From Tenodera sinensis (taxonomy: Eukaryota > Arthropoda > Insecta > Mantodea > Mantidae), in assembly GCA_030765045.1 (NCBI GenBank), contig CM060969.1:55691716-55755715 (forward strand): 64,000 bases of DNA, in the 5' to 3' direction. The translations under genes were made by a program, and so were the position numbers. Below the pieces are notes generated by a model that made no database searches, was not told the origin of the DNA, and saw only the letters and a program-made list of their open reading frames with translations. Positions 20,520 to 31,560 of the stretch are shown here, piece after piece; positions within the stretch are counted from its first letter, which is position 1; each line of letters starts with the position of its first letter.

Positions 20520-20895
20520 CCCAATGCAAATTTGCAGTAATGTTCATTTTGTCTTTGGATTGTTTCAGTAACTGCATTTATTCCAGGTCCATAACTGAAT
20601 CTCCTTCACCACACAACACACACTTAAGGAATGATGAGCCTATGGAGATGAGCTGTATGTGTAGGTACTGCTGACGGAATTATCTCGGTTCCTGATTTGC
20701 TAAAAAGTCAACTCTCTCATTAGCTTGAATTCCACAATGAGGACCAATTGCTCTATCATCGCCTTTCCATTCATTAATCGTAACATCCTCCTGCTCACTA
20801 TAGTACCTGCTGCTAGGCTGACCACCGAATTCCAGGTCTTCACTTTGTCCGGTCCAGGTTCTTGTGCTCTCCGACGATCTTCTGACCTTACGCAC
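20520..20895 (-). pseudogene. LINE RNase H plus terminal zinc-knuckle fragment
   Basis: On the minus strand the frame at 20895-20680 ends GPHCGIQANERVDFLANQEP, a variant of the LINE RNase H motif ('PSHCGIxGNExxDxLA'). A little further on (about 20630-20575) another frame reads FLKCVLCGEGDSVMDLE, which matches the C-x2-C-G-E-x start of the zinc knuckle that follows RNase H in I/R1-like LINEs. Frames have shifted between the two parts. It lies 1.1 kb from the plus-strand RNase H fragment at 19264 and in the opposite direction, so it is a separate insertion. Confidence 0.6.
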
Positions 20896-21109
20896 TGGGT
20901 AAGTCCCGCATAACGGGAGAGTAATCAGGCAAAGAAGACTGTCTTGTTGAATATTACTATTTCATATTACTCCAGGTAACGCATTAGTATCTTTGTTTGC
21001 CATCACTCTTCCGGAGTTAACATCTGGGTCCCGTGTACCGGAACAGCTTAAATATTAAAATTGTGCAGGTTTGTTTTACCTTCAGGTGTGTACAGCCATG
21101 GAAAAATGA
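20896..21109. other. Unassigned sequence
   Basis: No feature recognised. Confidence 0.4.
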
Positions 21110-21490
21110 TTGAGCGCATTAGGAGAGCAGATTATTTCTAACTCGCATATCGTGTTGCAGTGTGGTTTACACAAGTCGATATTTCCAACATGCAGCCTGA
21201 GCTCATTGATAGTCTGTACCATATGTTATCGTTTGTCGAACACACAAATAGGCTGTGTCTTAAATCACCACTCGCATTTGTATACATACTGGCTATCGTC
21301 ATGACAGTCAACAAAACTCAAGGAGAGTCACTGCGTGTTAACCGGATTAAATTTATCAAATTCACACTTTTCACATGGTCAACTATACGCTGCTTGCTCT
21401 ACATCAGGATATTCAAAATCTTTGTACATCTATACAACAAATCCGAAAACCAAAAATATTGTCAATCAGCTTATGCTGCTCTAGATGTTA
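21110..21490 (+). pseudogene. Helitron/Pif1-type helicase C-terminal fossil
   Basis: Two diagnostic late helicase motifs appear in order. First PLAFVYILAIVMTVNKTQGE and SLRVNRI, the 'AMTINKSQGQ' motif of superfamily 1B helicases. Then, after a frameshift, HFSHGQLYAACSTSGYSKSL and YIYTTNPKTKNIVNQ. In intact Helitron Rep-Hel proteins these lie about 25 residues apart near the C-terminus, as here. The upstream Rep and earlier helicase motifs are absent. I did not find a convincing CTRR-plus-hairpin 3' end. It could instead be a host Pif1 pseudogene, but 'HGQLYxACS' followed by the 'NxKTKNIV' tail is usual for Helitrons. Confidence 0.7.
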
Positions 21491-22375
21491 GTATTATTTT
21501 AAATAAAGAATATATAATGGTGTCTTTTTCCACATTTATCTACAAGGCTTCTTACGTATATTCTAGATTACATGCTAACCATCCATTTTCAGATATACAC
21601 TAGCAGACATAGTTCAATTTGGAGGAACTTTGCTCGCAAGTATATGTAGAGCCCAAAACTGACAGCAGGTTGGAGGCAAACCTTCTCAATCTAGGAAACG
21701 TGTCACAAGGCAAAGACAAATTCCAACTTTGTTTTGTAGAACAATTAAAGGCCGCAGTATTTTGCAGAACAGTGCTCTCCATTTGCAGCGTATGTGGATC
21801 CTCGCTGCAATCAAAAACAGTCATTTGATATTCTTCTCGTCTTGAATACAACAATAGTCCTCCCATTCGTTATGGAAAATGAAACATTTAGATATCTTAA
21901 AAAACCTGTCATGGAACCTGCCTGTGTCCATCACTGGATATGGATTGCCTTGTGATTCTACACATCACAGGCACCAGCTGAGTTACACTTGGATTCAAGG
22001 GCGGAGGTGGGTTGGTAGCAGTGAATCTAGACAAGCGTCTCCAAAGAGATAGGTTTACATATAGCTGCCCTATACATTCCAAATTCGTCTGTCTTTAATA
22101 CATAACTAGAGATTTTGTCAACAAAGAAACATATTTATATTTGTTGTTTTCTTAACCTAGTTTATTCGGTTAAGGACCGATTGCATGAATATTGATCAAT
22201 CCTGGAATGGTTATTCCTGGAATACCTTACCAGGGGTATAAATTCAATGTAGCGAGAATTGTACGTTGCAGTGGTATTCATTTGGTAGCTATTATTTGCC
22301 GATTTAAGACTGAAATCGGCTAAATTGCAAGTGAGTCATGGCCAGCGTGACAATCAGTTATTTTGCTAGAATTTT
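21491..22375. other. Unassigned sequence downstream of the Helitron fossil
   Basis: An open frame at 21619-21828 has no known motif. No Helitron end or other feature was identified. Confidence 0.4.
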
Positions 22376-22378
22376 TTA

Positions 22379-22466
22379 AACTTTTTACTATTATTACTAT
22401 CATCATTATTACTATTATTACTATCATTATTGTTACTACTATTGTCATTATCATCATTATTAATAT
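22379..22466 (+). repeat. Imperfect (ATT/ATC)n trinucleotide repeat
   Basis: ATTATTACTATCATCATTAT-type trinucleotides run for about 90 bases. Confidence 0.85.
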
Positions 22467-22592
22467 TTGCACAGTTTAGGGTACTTTGAAATAATTAGGC
22501 ATAGCCACAATATCATCAAGGCACAAAATCGGCTACTAGAAATTCTCTCTCTTAAACACACATTTACATTTAAACAAGAGATAAAGCAGGCT

Positions 22593-22822
22593 GGCCATGT
22601 GGCGCAGTTGGTAGGGGTCCAGGGTTCGATTCCCGGCAGGGGGGTAGGAATTTTTCCTCCAGCCAGCATTATTCCTTATCCTTCCCTGAGTCTGGAAGTA
22701 TGAATGTGTGTGTGAATTCAATGTATAAACCCCACTGTTAAGCGAGTAAAAAACCAATAGTCAAGGCCGCCGATATGACCTCTGCAGTTAAAGGCGGGAT
22801 ATAAATGGAATAAAAAAAAAAA
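22593..22822 (+). mobile_element. tRNA-derived SINE with perfect 14-bp target duplication
   Basis: Flanked by AGATAAAGCAGGCT on both sides (22579-22592 and 22823-22836). The head reads GGCCATGTGGCGCAGTTGGT, then GGTCCAGGGTTCGATTCCCG with an intact B box. The A-box to B-box distance is only about 22 bases, so the anticodon-arm part of the tRNA is missing. The body follows, then a terminal AATAAAAAAAAAAAA tail. The perfect duplication marks a fairly recent insertion. Confidence 0.9.
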
Positions 22823-22836
22823 AGATAAAGCAGGCT

Positions 22837-23571
22837 CTGTCAGTACCTTTCCCGAAACTTGGTAAACATTTATACTTTGTTAAAATGTAGAAATAATTAG
22901 CTGTCAGTACCAAACTAAAAACATTACATACATTGTTGGTGGAAACAATGGTTAATAAATTCTTGATTTCCAGAGAGTCATCCCCAATATTTAATTGGTT
23001 GAAACTGACATCTGAATTTTCCAGTTTTTTCTAGAAGAGCAAAGGAGATACTTTTACTGTTTTTGACTTGGCTTATTAATCGTTATTTCCTTCTCATAGG
23101 AATGAAATTCACGGCAGTAACTTGCAGATGAACATGTATATTCCAAAGACAATGCAAATGTAACTGTATATGTCCACCAGATTAATTAGTTTAATTCCAA
23201 ATGTTGACCACGTCCCCAGAGCACCCAACAAATGCAACATTAGAAGTTTTATTACCATTTTTGGGGTGGTTATTTGAGGTAAGTATATTTTATATTACAG
23301 AACTCTCTACACTGACATTGTTGTGTAGTCATTAAGTTCAACTGGTGTACTAGAACAGAAATAAACCTGATGTTTCGCACTCTTTGCCATAAATCTGACA
23401 AAGTACTCCGCCTGTCGCCCAGGATAGTGATTTATTTATATTCAAACCATTTCATATTTGACCAAGCCCTAGAATTGAAAGAGTGTTTACATTTCAACTA
23501 ACTTTTAATCGTTTGTCTTTAATTCCTAATTTACAAGATTTCTTTTTCAAAACTTTGGCTATTTTCTAACG
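22837..23571. other. Unassigned sequence
   Basis: No recognisable feature. Confidence 0.4.
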
Positions 23572-23589
23572 TATTAGGCAATTGTGGTG

Positions 23590-23875
23590 GTTTCCTTAGC
23601 GCGGGGTTAACGCTGCTGCTCACCAAGCGGTGAACCCAGGTTTGATTCCTAGTACTGGTGATTTTCTTCAGCTGGGAGACTAGATCCGGAGTGCACTCAG
23701 CCTCGTTAAGTCCCTGAGAGGCCAATTGAGGAGCTACTTGATTGAACCGGCCGGGAGGTAACGGGACGCTGGCCACGTCCTACCTACAGTACTGCACCTG
23801 TGGTGTATGGAGGCAGGGGACGCAGCGGTCGGGCGGTAGGCCTTGCCCGTATGGGCTCTTATACCACGGGGGTGT
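23590..23875 (+). mobile_element. tRNA-derived SINE with 18-bp target duplication
   Basis: TATTAGGCAATTGTGGTG (23572-23589) and TATTAGGTAATTGCGGTG (23876-23893) flank it, 18 bp with two transitions. The head has A-box-like TTAGCGCGGGGTTAACGCTG and B-box-like CAGGTTTGATTCCTAG. The body is GC-rich and ends CACGGGGGTGT without a poly(A). Confidence 0.85.
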
Positions 23876-23893
23876 TATTAGGTAATTGCGGTG

Positions 23894-25300
23894 TACCTGT
23901 GAAGGACAAGGAATTAAAATGACTGCTTTTTCGCAAGTGTACATGTTCAGCTTCAGGGATAGTGCCTCTTTTTTAACCTTTGATAGACGTAGAACTTTTT
24001 ATCTCAAACTAAGGGAAATTCTGCCGAGTCTATGGGAAGGTAGGAAGTACAGAACAAAGGGTGACAAAGAAGCAGGTTAATATTTCTTATACATTGTGTA
24101 TCTCGTGCTATTGTCTCGTGAACAACGTTATGGTATCACATCTCCGAGAAGCGCTTATTAGATTGTAAGGGGATTGTAGTTCACAACAAACCAGAGATGA
24201 ATCCGGGCGTCGGATTAATGAGGTTCCTGCTCTCAAATTGTGTTTCCTCCCTTCTCTTATTGTTGAAATAGATACGTCGATAACATGGAGTCACTGAACT
24301 CTGTTAATTCTAAAATGATCATAGTCGCAAACATGATCAATCTCTCCTTTCAGTATTGAGTTTTAAGAAGTGAAGCGATTTCAATCGAGGTTCTTTGGTC
24401 GCTAAGGAACTGAGTCTCCTAGCTTTATTTAAACGTTAGTTTTTTAACAAATGGGTGCGCCATTTTATTCCGGACAAAATGAAACTTTTTTTTTTGGGGG
24501 GGGGGGGGTTTCACTCTTCCGGCAGGATGCTTATTCACGAACTCTTATCGTCTAACTAACATTGTTTTGAAATTAAACGGTGAAGGATATGGCATAATTT
24601 AAAATGAACGATAAATTAATCTTTTGCAAAATCGCAGTTATGATACACAAGTGGTTCCGAGTTTTCAGGAGCCAAAGTTACCATAATTTGACAAAATTAC
24701 CTATTTTGAGACTCGCAGCTTAGAAACTATTCAACGTAAAATTCCCAAATAAAATTCATAATGAAGTTAATATTGTGTAGTTTGTGATGGTATTTATTGG
24801 ATATTTTTAGAATACTATTTTTTTTTCAATAGAACCATTGAAATCTCGTGACCTAATTAATGTATACAAGACGTATATATATCTTTATTATATATACGTT
24901 TATTTTATGTTTTTGGAAGTTTGTGGGCAAGCGAAATAAAGGCATCTCGAGAGCCGGGATGGGCCCCGGGCCACAGTTTGGTAAACCCTTCTCTAACATA
25001 TTCGTGAATTTCTTGAGCTGTTCAGATGAAGATATGGCTTTATTAAGTTTAGAAACATGACATAGCTATTGAGCCTGGAATTTAGAACCGACTTTGCTCC
25101 TTACCTAGTATATCTCTGTAATGTAAAAGGGGAACAAGTCACGCCAATGCCAGCTGGAGGAGAACAAAACGAGCTGAACGGTAGTTGAATGCTTTGTGAA
25201 CTGCGACCAAGTGCAAAAACTGAGCTTTTTTAACTACCCAATATTTTCATGATCTGTTTTTTGCGAAACGATTTATAAAATAAAGGGAAAGGGGGGAAAA
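23894..25300. other. Unassigned sequence
   Basis: 1.4 kb without recognisable features except a T/G homopolymer junction at about 24486-24510. Confidence 0.4.
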
Positions 25301-25305
25301 CGCGC

Positions 25306-25400
25306 ACACACACAGACGTACGCACGCACAGAGATAGAGATAGAGATAGAGATAGAGATAGAGAGAGAGAGAGGGAGAGAGGGAGGGAGGGGGAGAGAGA
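25306..25400 (+). repeat. Compound (CA)/(GATAGA)/(GAGGGA) microsatellite
   Basis: CA-rich start, then GATAGA hexamers from about 25331, then GA/GGGA repeats. Confidence 0.9.
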
Positions 25401-25794
25401 ATGAGGAATGACTGATGTACGTATATTGCAAACAAGGCAAGGAATATTTGACCTGGCAGCACGTGCCCTCAAAACAAACGTGACGGAAACCTCTATGTCT
25501 CGGTGTGGCCATGCTTTACACTGTACATCCTGCCTAAACTTCATGGGAATACATCCGAGATGGAGACGATACCAAACGATCTTTCTGTCAGAGATAACAA
25601 AGAAACATAATTTATATGAGTTAAATAATGTTCACAACATGGTCTTGTTCTATTGAAGAGGAACCACCTGCCCACAAAGGAAGTCGTGAGATAACCATAT
25701 GCGGGTAAACAAGTTGTAGAACTATCCAGGATTATAAACAAATATTTTATGACTTAACTGTTCTATTTCCAACTTTGTTCCTCTCCCCCTGGCC
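25401..25794. other. Unassigned sequence
   Basis: Nothing recognised. Confidence 0.4.
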
Positions 25795-25796
25795 AA

Positions 25797-25965
25797 GTCG
25801 ATCTGGGTGGCTCAGTTGGTTAGATGCTGGCCCAGACCGATGGTTCTTAAGTGTGCTTAAAAACAACAGCTCCATGTCAGTAAATTTACTGACATGTAAA
25901 AGAACTCCTACGGGACGAAATTCCGACACACCGGCAACCTTGATTTGATCCTAGCAATTGACAGT
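25797..25965 (+). repeat. tRNA-derived SINE, head and body
   Basis: A-box region CTGGGTGGCTCAGTTGGTTA followed by GATGCTGGCCCAGACCGATG. The body includes TGTCAGTAAATTTACTGACA, a perfect 20-base palindrome, and TAAAAGAACTCCTACGGGAC. The B box is degenerate. No target duplication seen. Confidence 0.65.
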
Positions 25966-28403
25966 GTCAAATATTTTTTTTTCTTTGACCAAGCTTGTGT
26001 TCTTAATGTGTGATATAGCTCTTACCTTGCCTCTTTAGGAGGATAGTTGCAACATTACTGTTGATGATGTCTGACCGAAGAAACAAAATGAGAGTTCAGC
26101 GATTGTAAAATCGCATGCATACAATACTGAAGATAACCACATGCTATGCTGCTGTGCATATTGAAATGCAGACAATTTCCACTATCCACTTAACACAGCG
26201 GTACAGTTGTGATTCGCCGCTAAGCATTGCGAACACCTAGATCATATTACTGTATGAAAACAAGGTGTAAACTAAGCGAGGAATATTTCTCTCAAGGGCC
26301 TTTGTTACCCTCCCTTTGTTACCCACCCTTTCTTCTGCTGCAGCAGCAGCGGCTTTGTTGTCTCCGGAACTTCTTTTGCTGTTTAGTTCCTTATTGTGGA
26401 TCTAAAATTGAATTTTGAGAAAAGAATTAATCAATTTATTTAACGGGATCACAAAGAAAGGTTTAATCAAGGTGCCTTAGAAAAGAAAACTTCTGACAAA
26501 AGGAAATTTCCAACTTCCAAGAAAGAACTCAATATTGCTTGCAGGAGAGGAAACGCTTTACATTTTTCTTCGCTTTATAGAGACAATCCCATTTTAATAA
26601 AATCACGGCCTTTATTCAAGTTATTAAATTTGCCTATTGTCCAAGTACAACTCAACCCCTCTGAAATCCTGTCTGAATGAATTATCTTTAACTGAGAAGC
26701 GATTGCTAAACAAGTAATGCTTAGTACTTAGCTCTCTATGCTGGAGGTTCATGAGATGATATCGCTTGAACACTTACGGGAATGTGTTACCTCTGCAGCT
26801 GGACACGCTTCCTGCTGCTTCAAGGGGCATTTCACCAACCTTCTCAGCCGGCGCATACATAGCAAGTTGCGTGGGTTGGGAGCGTTCTACCTTTGTTGTT
26901 CGACCAAGCAGTGGTGTATGTTAGCAGCCCTAGGACTAAATGCTTAAGTGAAAATGACGTTTCGGATTTTGAATTATATCAAATATTCAATAGATCTCTA
27001 TGAATCATTTTGGCCAAACATTTTTCCCGACCCGGCATTTTGAAGCCCAGCGCATGTTTAAGTCAGCGATACGCTTTATTTTAACCTTAGTGCGGTGCAC
27101 CATACTGGTGCTTTTTCAGTTTTCCTCAGTTTTACATTTTGTATGAAACCATTCCTTAGATTTCAGTTTTGCTCTGATGTGTGTATAAATTTATGAACAA
27201 TCTCAAACATGACTTAAAGGCGCATTTGATGACTATTTTGTTCATTGGCTCACAAAACATAATTTATGCTGAGAAGAAAAGCAACACTAACAACTTCATA
27301 AAAACAAAAATATATTTTTATAGTAGTAACATGGACCTTAGTCAATTTATTTTCAGCTGATGAGAAAATGCCACTAGTGAAAAAGATGAGGGCAGTTTTA
27401 AAGAAATACATTTTTCGGGATTTAAAATTATTTAATTCTATTCTATGAGGAATTAATTGAGATAGAACATTGAACTTTTGCATTTATTTATTTATGCATG
27501 TTAAGTTTTGAGGTACACCGCTAAAGGGCTTTGAATATTACTTGCATAAACAACTACCACTTTCTCCAAGTTAATACAGGTGATGTGCACACCATGACCC
27601 TGATACAAAACTGTCCTCCAAAAGCACGGTAATATAAGATTTTCCCAGATAAACAGAGACTTGCGTTGCAGTGACGTTACTGGAAGCTGAAGATTATAAA
27701 ACACTAGTACTCGATATCAGGAAGACATTCAACCTTGTAGAAAGTAATTAGTCCACTTAATTCCCCCCTCCCCCACTGCGCCCTGTTAAGTTTTCTTATA
27801 TAGTTTTATAGCGGAAGGATTATTACAGCCAAAATGTTACGAAGGACATGTATGGAAAAGTGTTACACGACAACGTCCACTCGCGTACTCTAAGGCTGTC
27901 CATAGCCAAACGAACAGTTTTCACTATAGATATGCCATTGAATCTTTAGGTAGCATTTTGCCCATGTTACTCTTTCCTTCAGATGCCAACTAGATGCTTA
28001 ATCCTAGCAATACGTACTATATGCCCAACTTATGTAGTTTTTTTTAAATTATGTCTTAATTTTTTGGTTAAAGACATACAATTAATAGTCACTGGTTTAT
28101 TACTGAATTGCATAATTGTTTCAAAGTTTTCGTTGTTGGTTTTTTTGAGAAACGATGAAATGCCAAGGTGAAGTACTGCTCCGTCGGTATAATGCAATTC
28201 ATGTAAAACAGCACAAAAAAGAGGAATAATTAAACCGTGTTAAGTATTACCTTTAAAATCTTGACAAATATAGGTAATACCCAATTAGAAAATAAATTTG
28301 TTTGAAAATGTCTCAGACATTTTGTTACTAGTGGTGGTCAAAGTACTACTACAGTTGACAGTGTAACTTCTGAAATAAGGACTGGCATTGCGAGAGTTAA
28401 TTT
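25966..28403. other. Long unassigned AT-rich stretch
   Basis: 2.4 kb in which I see no coding motif, SINE box or terminal repeat. A short CAG-rich patch lies near 26339. Confidence 0.4.
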
Positions 28404-28411
28404 CATTTAGA

Positions 28412-28436
28412 TATAGATAGATAGATAGATAGATAC
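28412..28436 (-). repeat. (GATA)n tail
   Basis: Six GATA units at the 3' terminus of the LINE copy. Confidence 0.9.
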
Positions 28437-28470
28437 TTTATTTCACTGCTTAGAGCATGGCCCGGTGGCA

Positions 28471-28600
28471 GCGCTGTCAATATAATATACAATTCTTTAC
28501 AATATGATATACAATTCTTTACAATATGATATACAATTCTTTACAATATAATATACAACTCCTTACAATATAATATACAATTCCTTACAACATATATACA
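28471..28600 (-). repeat. 22-bp tandem repeat in the LINE 3' UTR
   Basis: About six copies of a unit like TTTACAATATGATATACAAT plus TC, with point differences between units. Confidence 0.9.
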
Positions 28601-28622
28601 ATCCTTTCATGCACTATGGTAA

Positions 28623-29324
28623 CTATACAGGATTTCTTTTTAACCTCTCTTTGAAATTATTTACATTTGGAGGCAAAGTCTCCAGTAACTCTGCAGTCAA
28701 ATTGTTCCAGTCATTAATTGTTCTATTGGTAAAGGAAAATTTACCTATATCAGTTTTCTGTTCCCTGTTTCTTATTTTTTTAGAGTGATCATTCCTTCCC
28801 CTATATGATGGTGTCAACAACCGCTTTGTTATATCTTTCCATGCAGGTTCCCCCTTATATGCTCTAAAGATTGCACATAACCTTGCCCGTTTTCTACGTT
28901 TCTCCAATGATTCCCAGGAGGTAGCAGTGCCTGTAGGGTTTTCAAATCGCTTTCCTCTATCAACAAATTTAGCTGCTCGTTTTTGAACTCTCTCGAGTGC
29001 TTGTTTTTGACCAACCCGATATGGATCCCAGCATGCTGCGCTATATTCTAATATTGGTCGGACTAAGGATGTGTAAGCTAAATTTCGCGATTTCCCATTG
29101 CTGCGTTTTAATATTCTCATTACAAAGTGTAATGCTTTGCAGGCTTTTCCAGTGACCGAGTTTACATGTTCCCCCCATTCCAATCTTTCATTTATTATTA
29201 CACCTAGATATCTAGTGCTACTTACCCTGGGTATTCTCTTGTTATCTAATTTATACATCACATTTTCTTCTGTTCTTGTCCTTGAAAATATAATTTTTTT
29301 ACATTTACTTGGATTTATCTCCAT
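28623..29324 (-). pseudogene. LINE reverse transcriptase C-terminal part, 233 codons, open
   Basis: The frame begins EINPSKCKKIIFSRTRTEEN, the thumb-side region just after the catalytic YADD box. It continues RYLGVIINERLEWGEHV, then KACKALHFVMRILKR, YTSLVRPILEYSAACWDPY, LERVQKRAAKF and ends ERLKRNPV. This is the standard end of jockey/CR1-superfamily ORF2 proteins. The catalytic residues are absent because of the 5' truncation. The frame has no stop, so the copy is young. The first ATG lies in the target duplication and is not a real start. Confidence 0.9.
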
Positions 29325-29328
29325 TTAG

Positions 29329-30510
29329 ACAAACCCAGTAAAAAGTGACAGGTTCATCTGCAGATATTACCTAGTCCATTTTGCTGAATATTTCTCTGGA
29401 TTTAAAATTCTGCTTTGGTTGGAAATAAAAGTAAGCAATGGAAAGTTACTCCCAGAGTAGGTAAATTCGTGTTCGCTATAAGATATAAAACGTAGAAATG
29501 CTGATAGAAATATCAGCCGAAATTTAGCTTTTTGTTTTCAGAATAAAACGTTTTTGCACCAAACGCTTGCAAATGGTGTGCTTTAAAGCATCGTTGGAAA
29601 CAGCTGCCTTCTAAGGATTCACAAGTTGAAGACGCCACTTCCATTAAAAGACAACATTAAGGCATTTAGAAACATATTCTTTGTTGGAATATTTCCAAAA
29701 ATTTATGACAATAGCCTTACTTCGCCACTGTTTTAACTGCTCTAATCATCGCCTAATTAGTTTCATGAACCTAAAATGTGTGAAGGAGTTTCACTAAGTA
29801 TCCAGAAGTTACAACTCTCTTCTCTTCTCTTCTCTCAGCTCTAAAAGGCTCGAGTTATAATATAAGTCATAAGAAAGTGGAACTTATGGCACAGGCTTGG
29901 CTGAGCTTATGCATAACATGATTAAGATTTGTTACATCTCGGAGCACACAGCATACTTACTTCCTGGCATAGACACTAGCTGAGAAAGCATTATTTACCA
30001 ACGTCTTCTTTTTACGGAAACAACATTGCAACCCTTTAGGATGCATTATTAAGATAAAATTTAGCAGCAAATTTATTAGGCCTAGTCCTTATGAGTATAC
30101 ATCCTTAAGAGGATGTTAGGGGTATAGATGCAGATACTTTAATAATTATACCGAAATGTTTATCCTTTTCAGTGTATAAGTTCTCTTCGTATAAAAAGTT
30201 AAAAACAAAAGGCGCTTACCGCCTGACTTGCTGGCTCAGTTAATTTGGAGCCATTAAACTCACAAAAAGCATTCAAACTGTTTCACTTTAAAACAAGCGA
30301 TGAATCTACAGGACATTTAAGGGTAAGCACTAGATCTTTAATTAAATGTTTTTAAACCTCCTTTCTGATTTATTTCTTTGTGTAAGTGTAATAATGAATA
30401 TTACTAGCCTACTACTTCAAGCAATCACATATATGTTAAACCTATGCCTACAATTGGGCAACATACAGAAATATGGAGAACTTCAACAATTAAGGTACTA
30501 CTCGTATTTA
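29329..30510. other. Unassigned sequence
   Basis: No recognisable feature apart from a CTCTT pentamer run near 29820. Confidence 0.4.
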
Positions 30511-30720
30511 AGAGTAAATGCAATCAATTGGATCCGAACTCCTACAGAAAAACTGTCCTGGAAAAATGTACACGAGTGCTTACAAGCATTGTCACAAAGC
30601 GAATACCTAAGAAGTAGAACAAGATCCGATTAGGATTTCGAAAAGGTAGAACCACGGTACACAGTAATCGATGATATAGAAGACGCACTAAAACAGGCAT
30701 GAGCACGAGGAGAGGTAGTG
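30510..30720 (+). pseudogene. LINE reverse transcriptase fragment (GFRKGRTT motif)
   Basis: One plus frame reads IRLGFRKGRTTVHSN, the 'QFGFRKGRSTxDAI' motif of LINE reverse transcriptases (RT block 2). After a frameshift it continues VIDDIEDALKQA. Upstream, NWIRTPTEKLSWKNVHECLQ may belong to the same protein. Only about 70 residues' worth survives. Confidence 0.55.
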
Positions 30721-31320
30721 GCTGAACGTGCCTTACTCACCCCACATTCTTTTGCCGAATGGCGGTTTTTTTTTTCTTCTTCTTTTTTTATTTTTTTATA
30801 CGCGGTAGTAGTAAATTCGATGCTGTTATTTGCCTACAATAATTATTATGACCATATACTCTGTTTGGGCAAATTAAATAATTTTCAAGTTAATAAACTT
30901 CTTTTATCTCATGCATGTAACATTCTTACGCTGCCTTATGATTAACATATTAAATTGTTTCTTTCACAATAAATAAAGCAGTAAAATTGCATTGCTATTT
31001 AACATTAAACATATTTTAAAACTATTTTTTATGGTATATTTTGTGAAACCAAAAATAGAATTTAAATCGATGTGTTAAAAATCTAAAAAAAAAAAAACTA
31101 AAAAAAAAAAAAAAAATTCACACCTATTCCCTGACATTTTATCTTTAAAATAAGAAGTTGAGCTGGAGCTTGCATTAGTGCATTTGCTACAATTTTTTTC
31201 TCCTGGAGGCCTGCAAGCGCACACAGACGAGTAACAAGCCAGGTGACTGCAGACAGCATGCGAATTGCCGCGTCAGCTGTGCTACTCAGATAACTTCTTA
31301 CTAAGGCAGTACAGTCCATA
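30721..31320. other. Unassigned AT-rich sequence with poly(A) runs
   Basis: A T-rich block near 30766-30800 and A runs at 31086-31116 broken by one CT; nothing else. Confidence 0.45.
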
Positions 31321-31321
31321 C

Positions 31322-31560
31322 AGAAAAATGTCTCCACAATCTTTCTGATACTCCTGTGGCATCTGATATGTGCTTTGAAACTTTTGAATTTTTTTTTTGG
31401 AAAAATCTTCTGATGTAAGAAGTTCTTTGCTTTTAGCTTCTTCCTTCATGTACGTCCATACATTTGAAATAATTTCTCTACTCTGACTGTGTAATGTTTT
31501 GGTCCCTAATTTAGAACGTACCTTCTCCTTCCCTACCCATGTGCATGGTTTCATTCGCAC
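31322..31560 (-). pseudogene. Helix-turn-helix N-terminus of an arthropod transposase-like protein
   Basis: The minus frame reads LHSQSREIISNVWTYMKEEA then KSKELLTSEDFSKKKIQK. In a shifted frame it continues SKHISDATGVSERLWRH. 'SQxREIIxNVxxxMKEEA...ATGVSExTVxR' is a pattern I associate with a repeated arthropod family whose N-terminus is a helix-turn-helix and whose C-terminus can carry a DDE domain. No DDE part is present here. The family placement is tentative. Confidence 0.45.

Larger units (their letters stand above)
28411..29321 (-). mobile_element. 5'-truncated LINE copy, CR1/jockey-superfamily type
   Basis: Minus-strand insertion flanked by CATTTAG at 28404-28410 and 29322-29328. It contains the C-terminal part of a reverse transcriptase, a 3' UTR with 22-bp tandem repeats, and ends AATAAAGTATCTATCTATCT, a microsatellite 3' tail as in CR1-like groups. 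5' truncation is the usual outcome of target-primed reverse transcription. Confidence 0.75.

Noticed and set aside
25230..25544. Leu/Ser-rich minus-strand open frames near 25.3 kb
   Set aside because: They are translations of the GATAGA/GAGA microsatellite.
28471..28600. CRISPR-like or satellite array
   Set aside because: The 22-bp repeats are directly adjacent without spacers and lie in a LINE 3' UTR.
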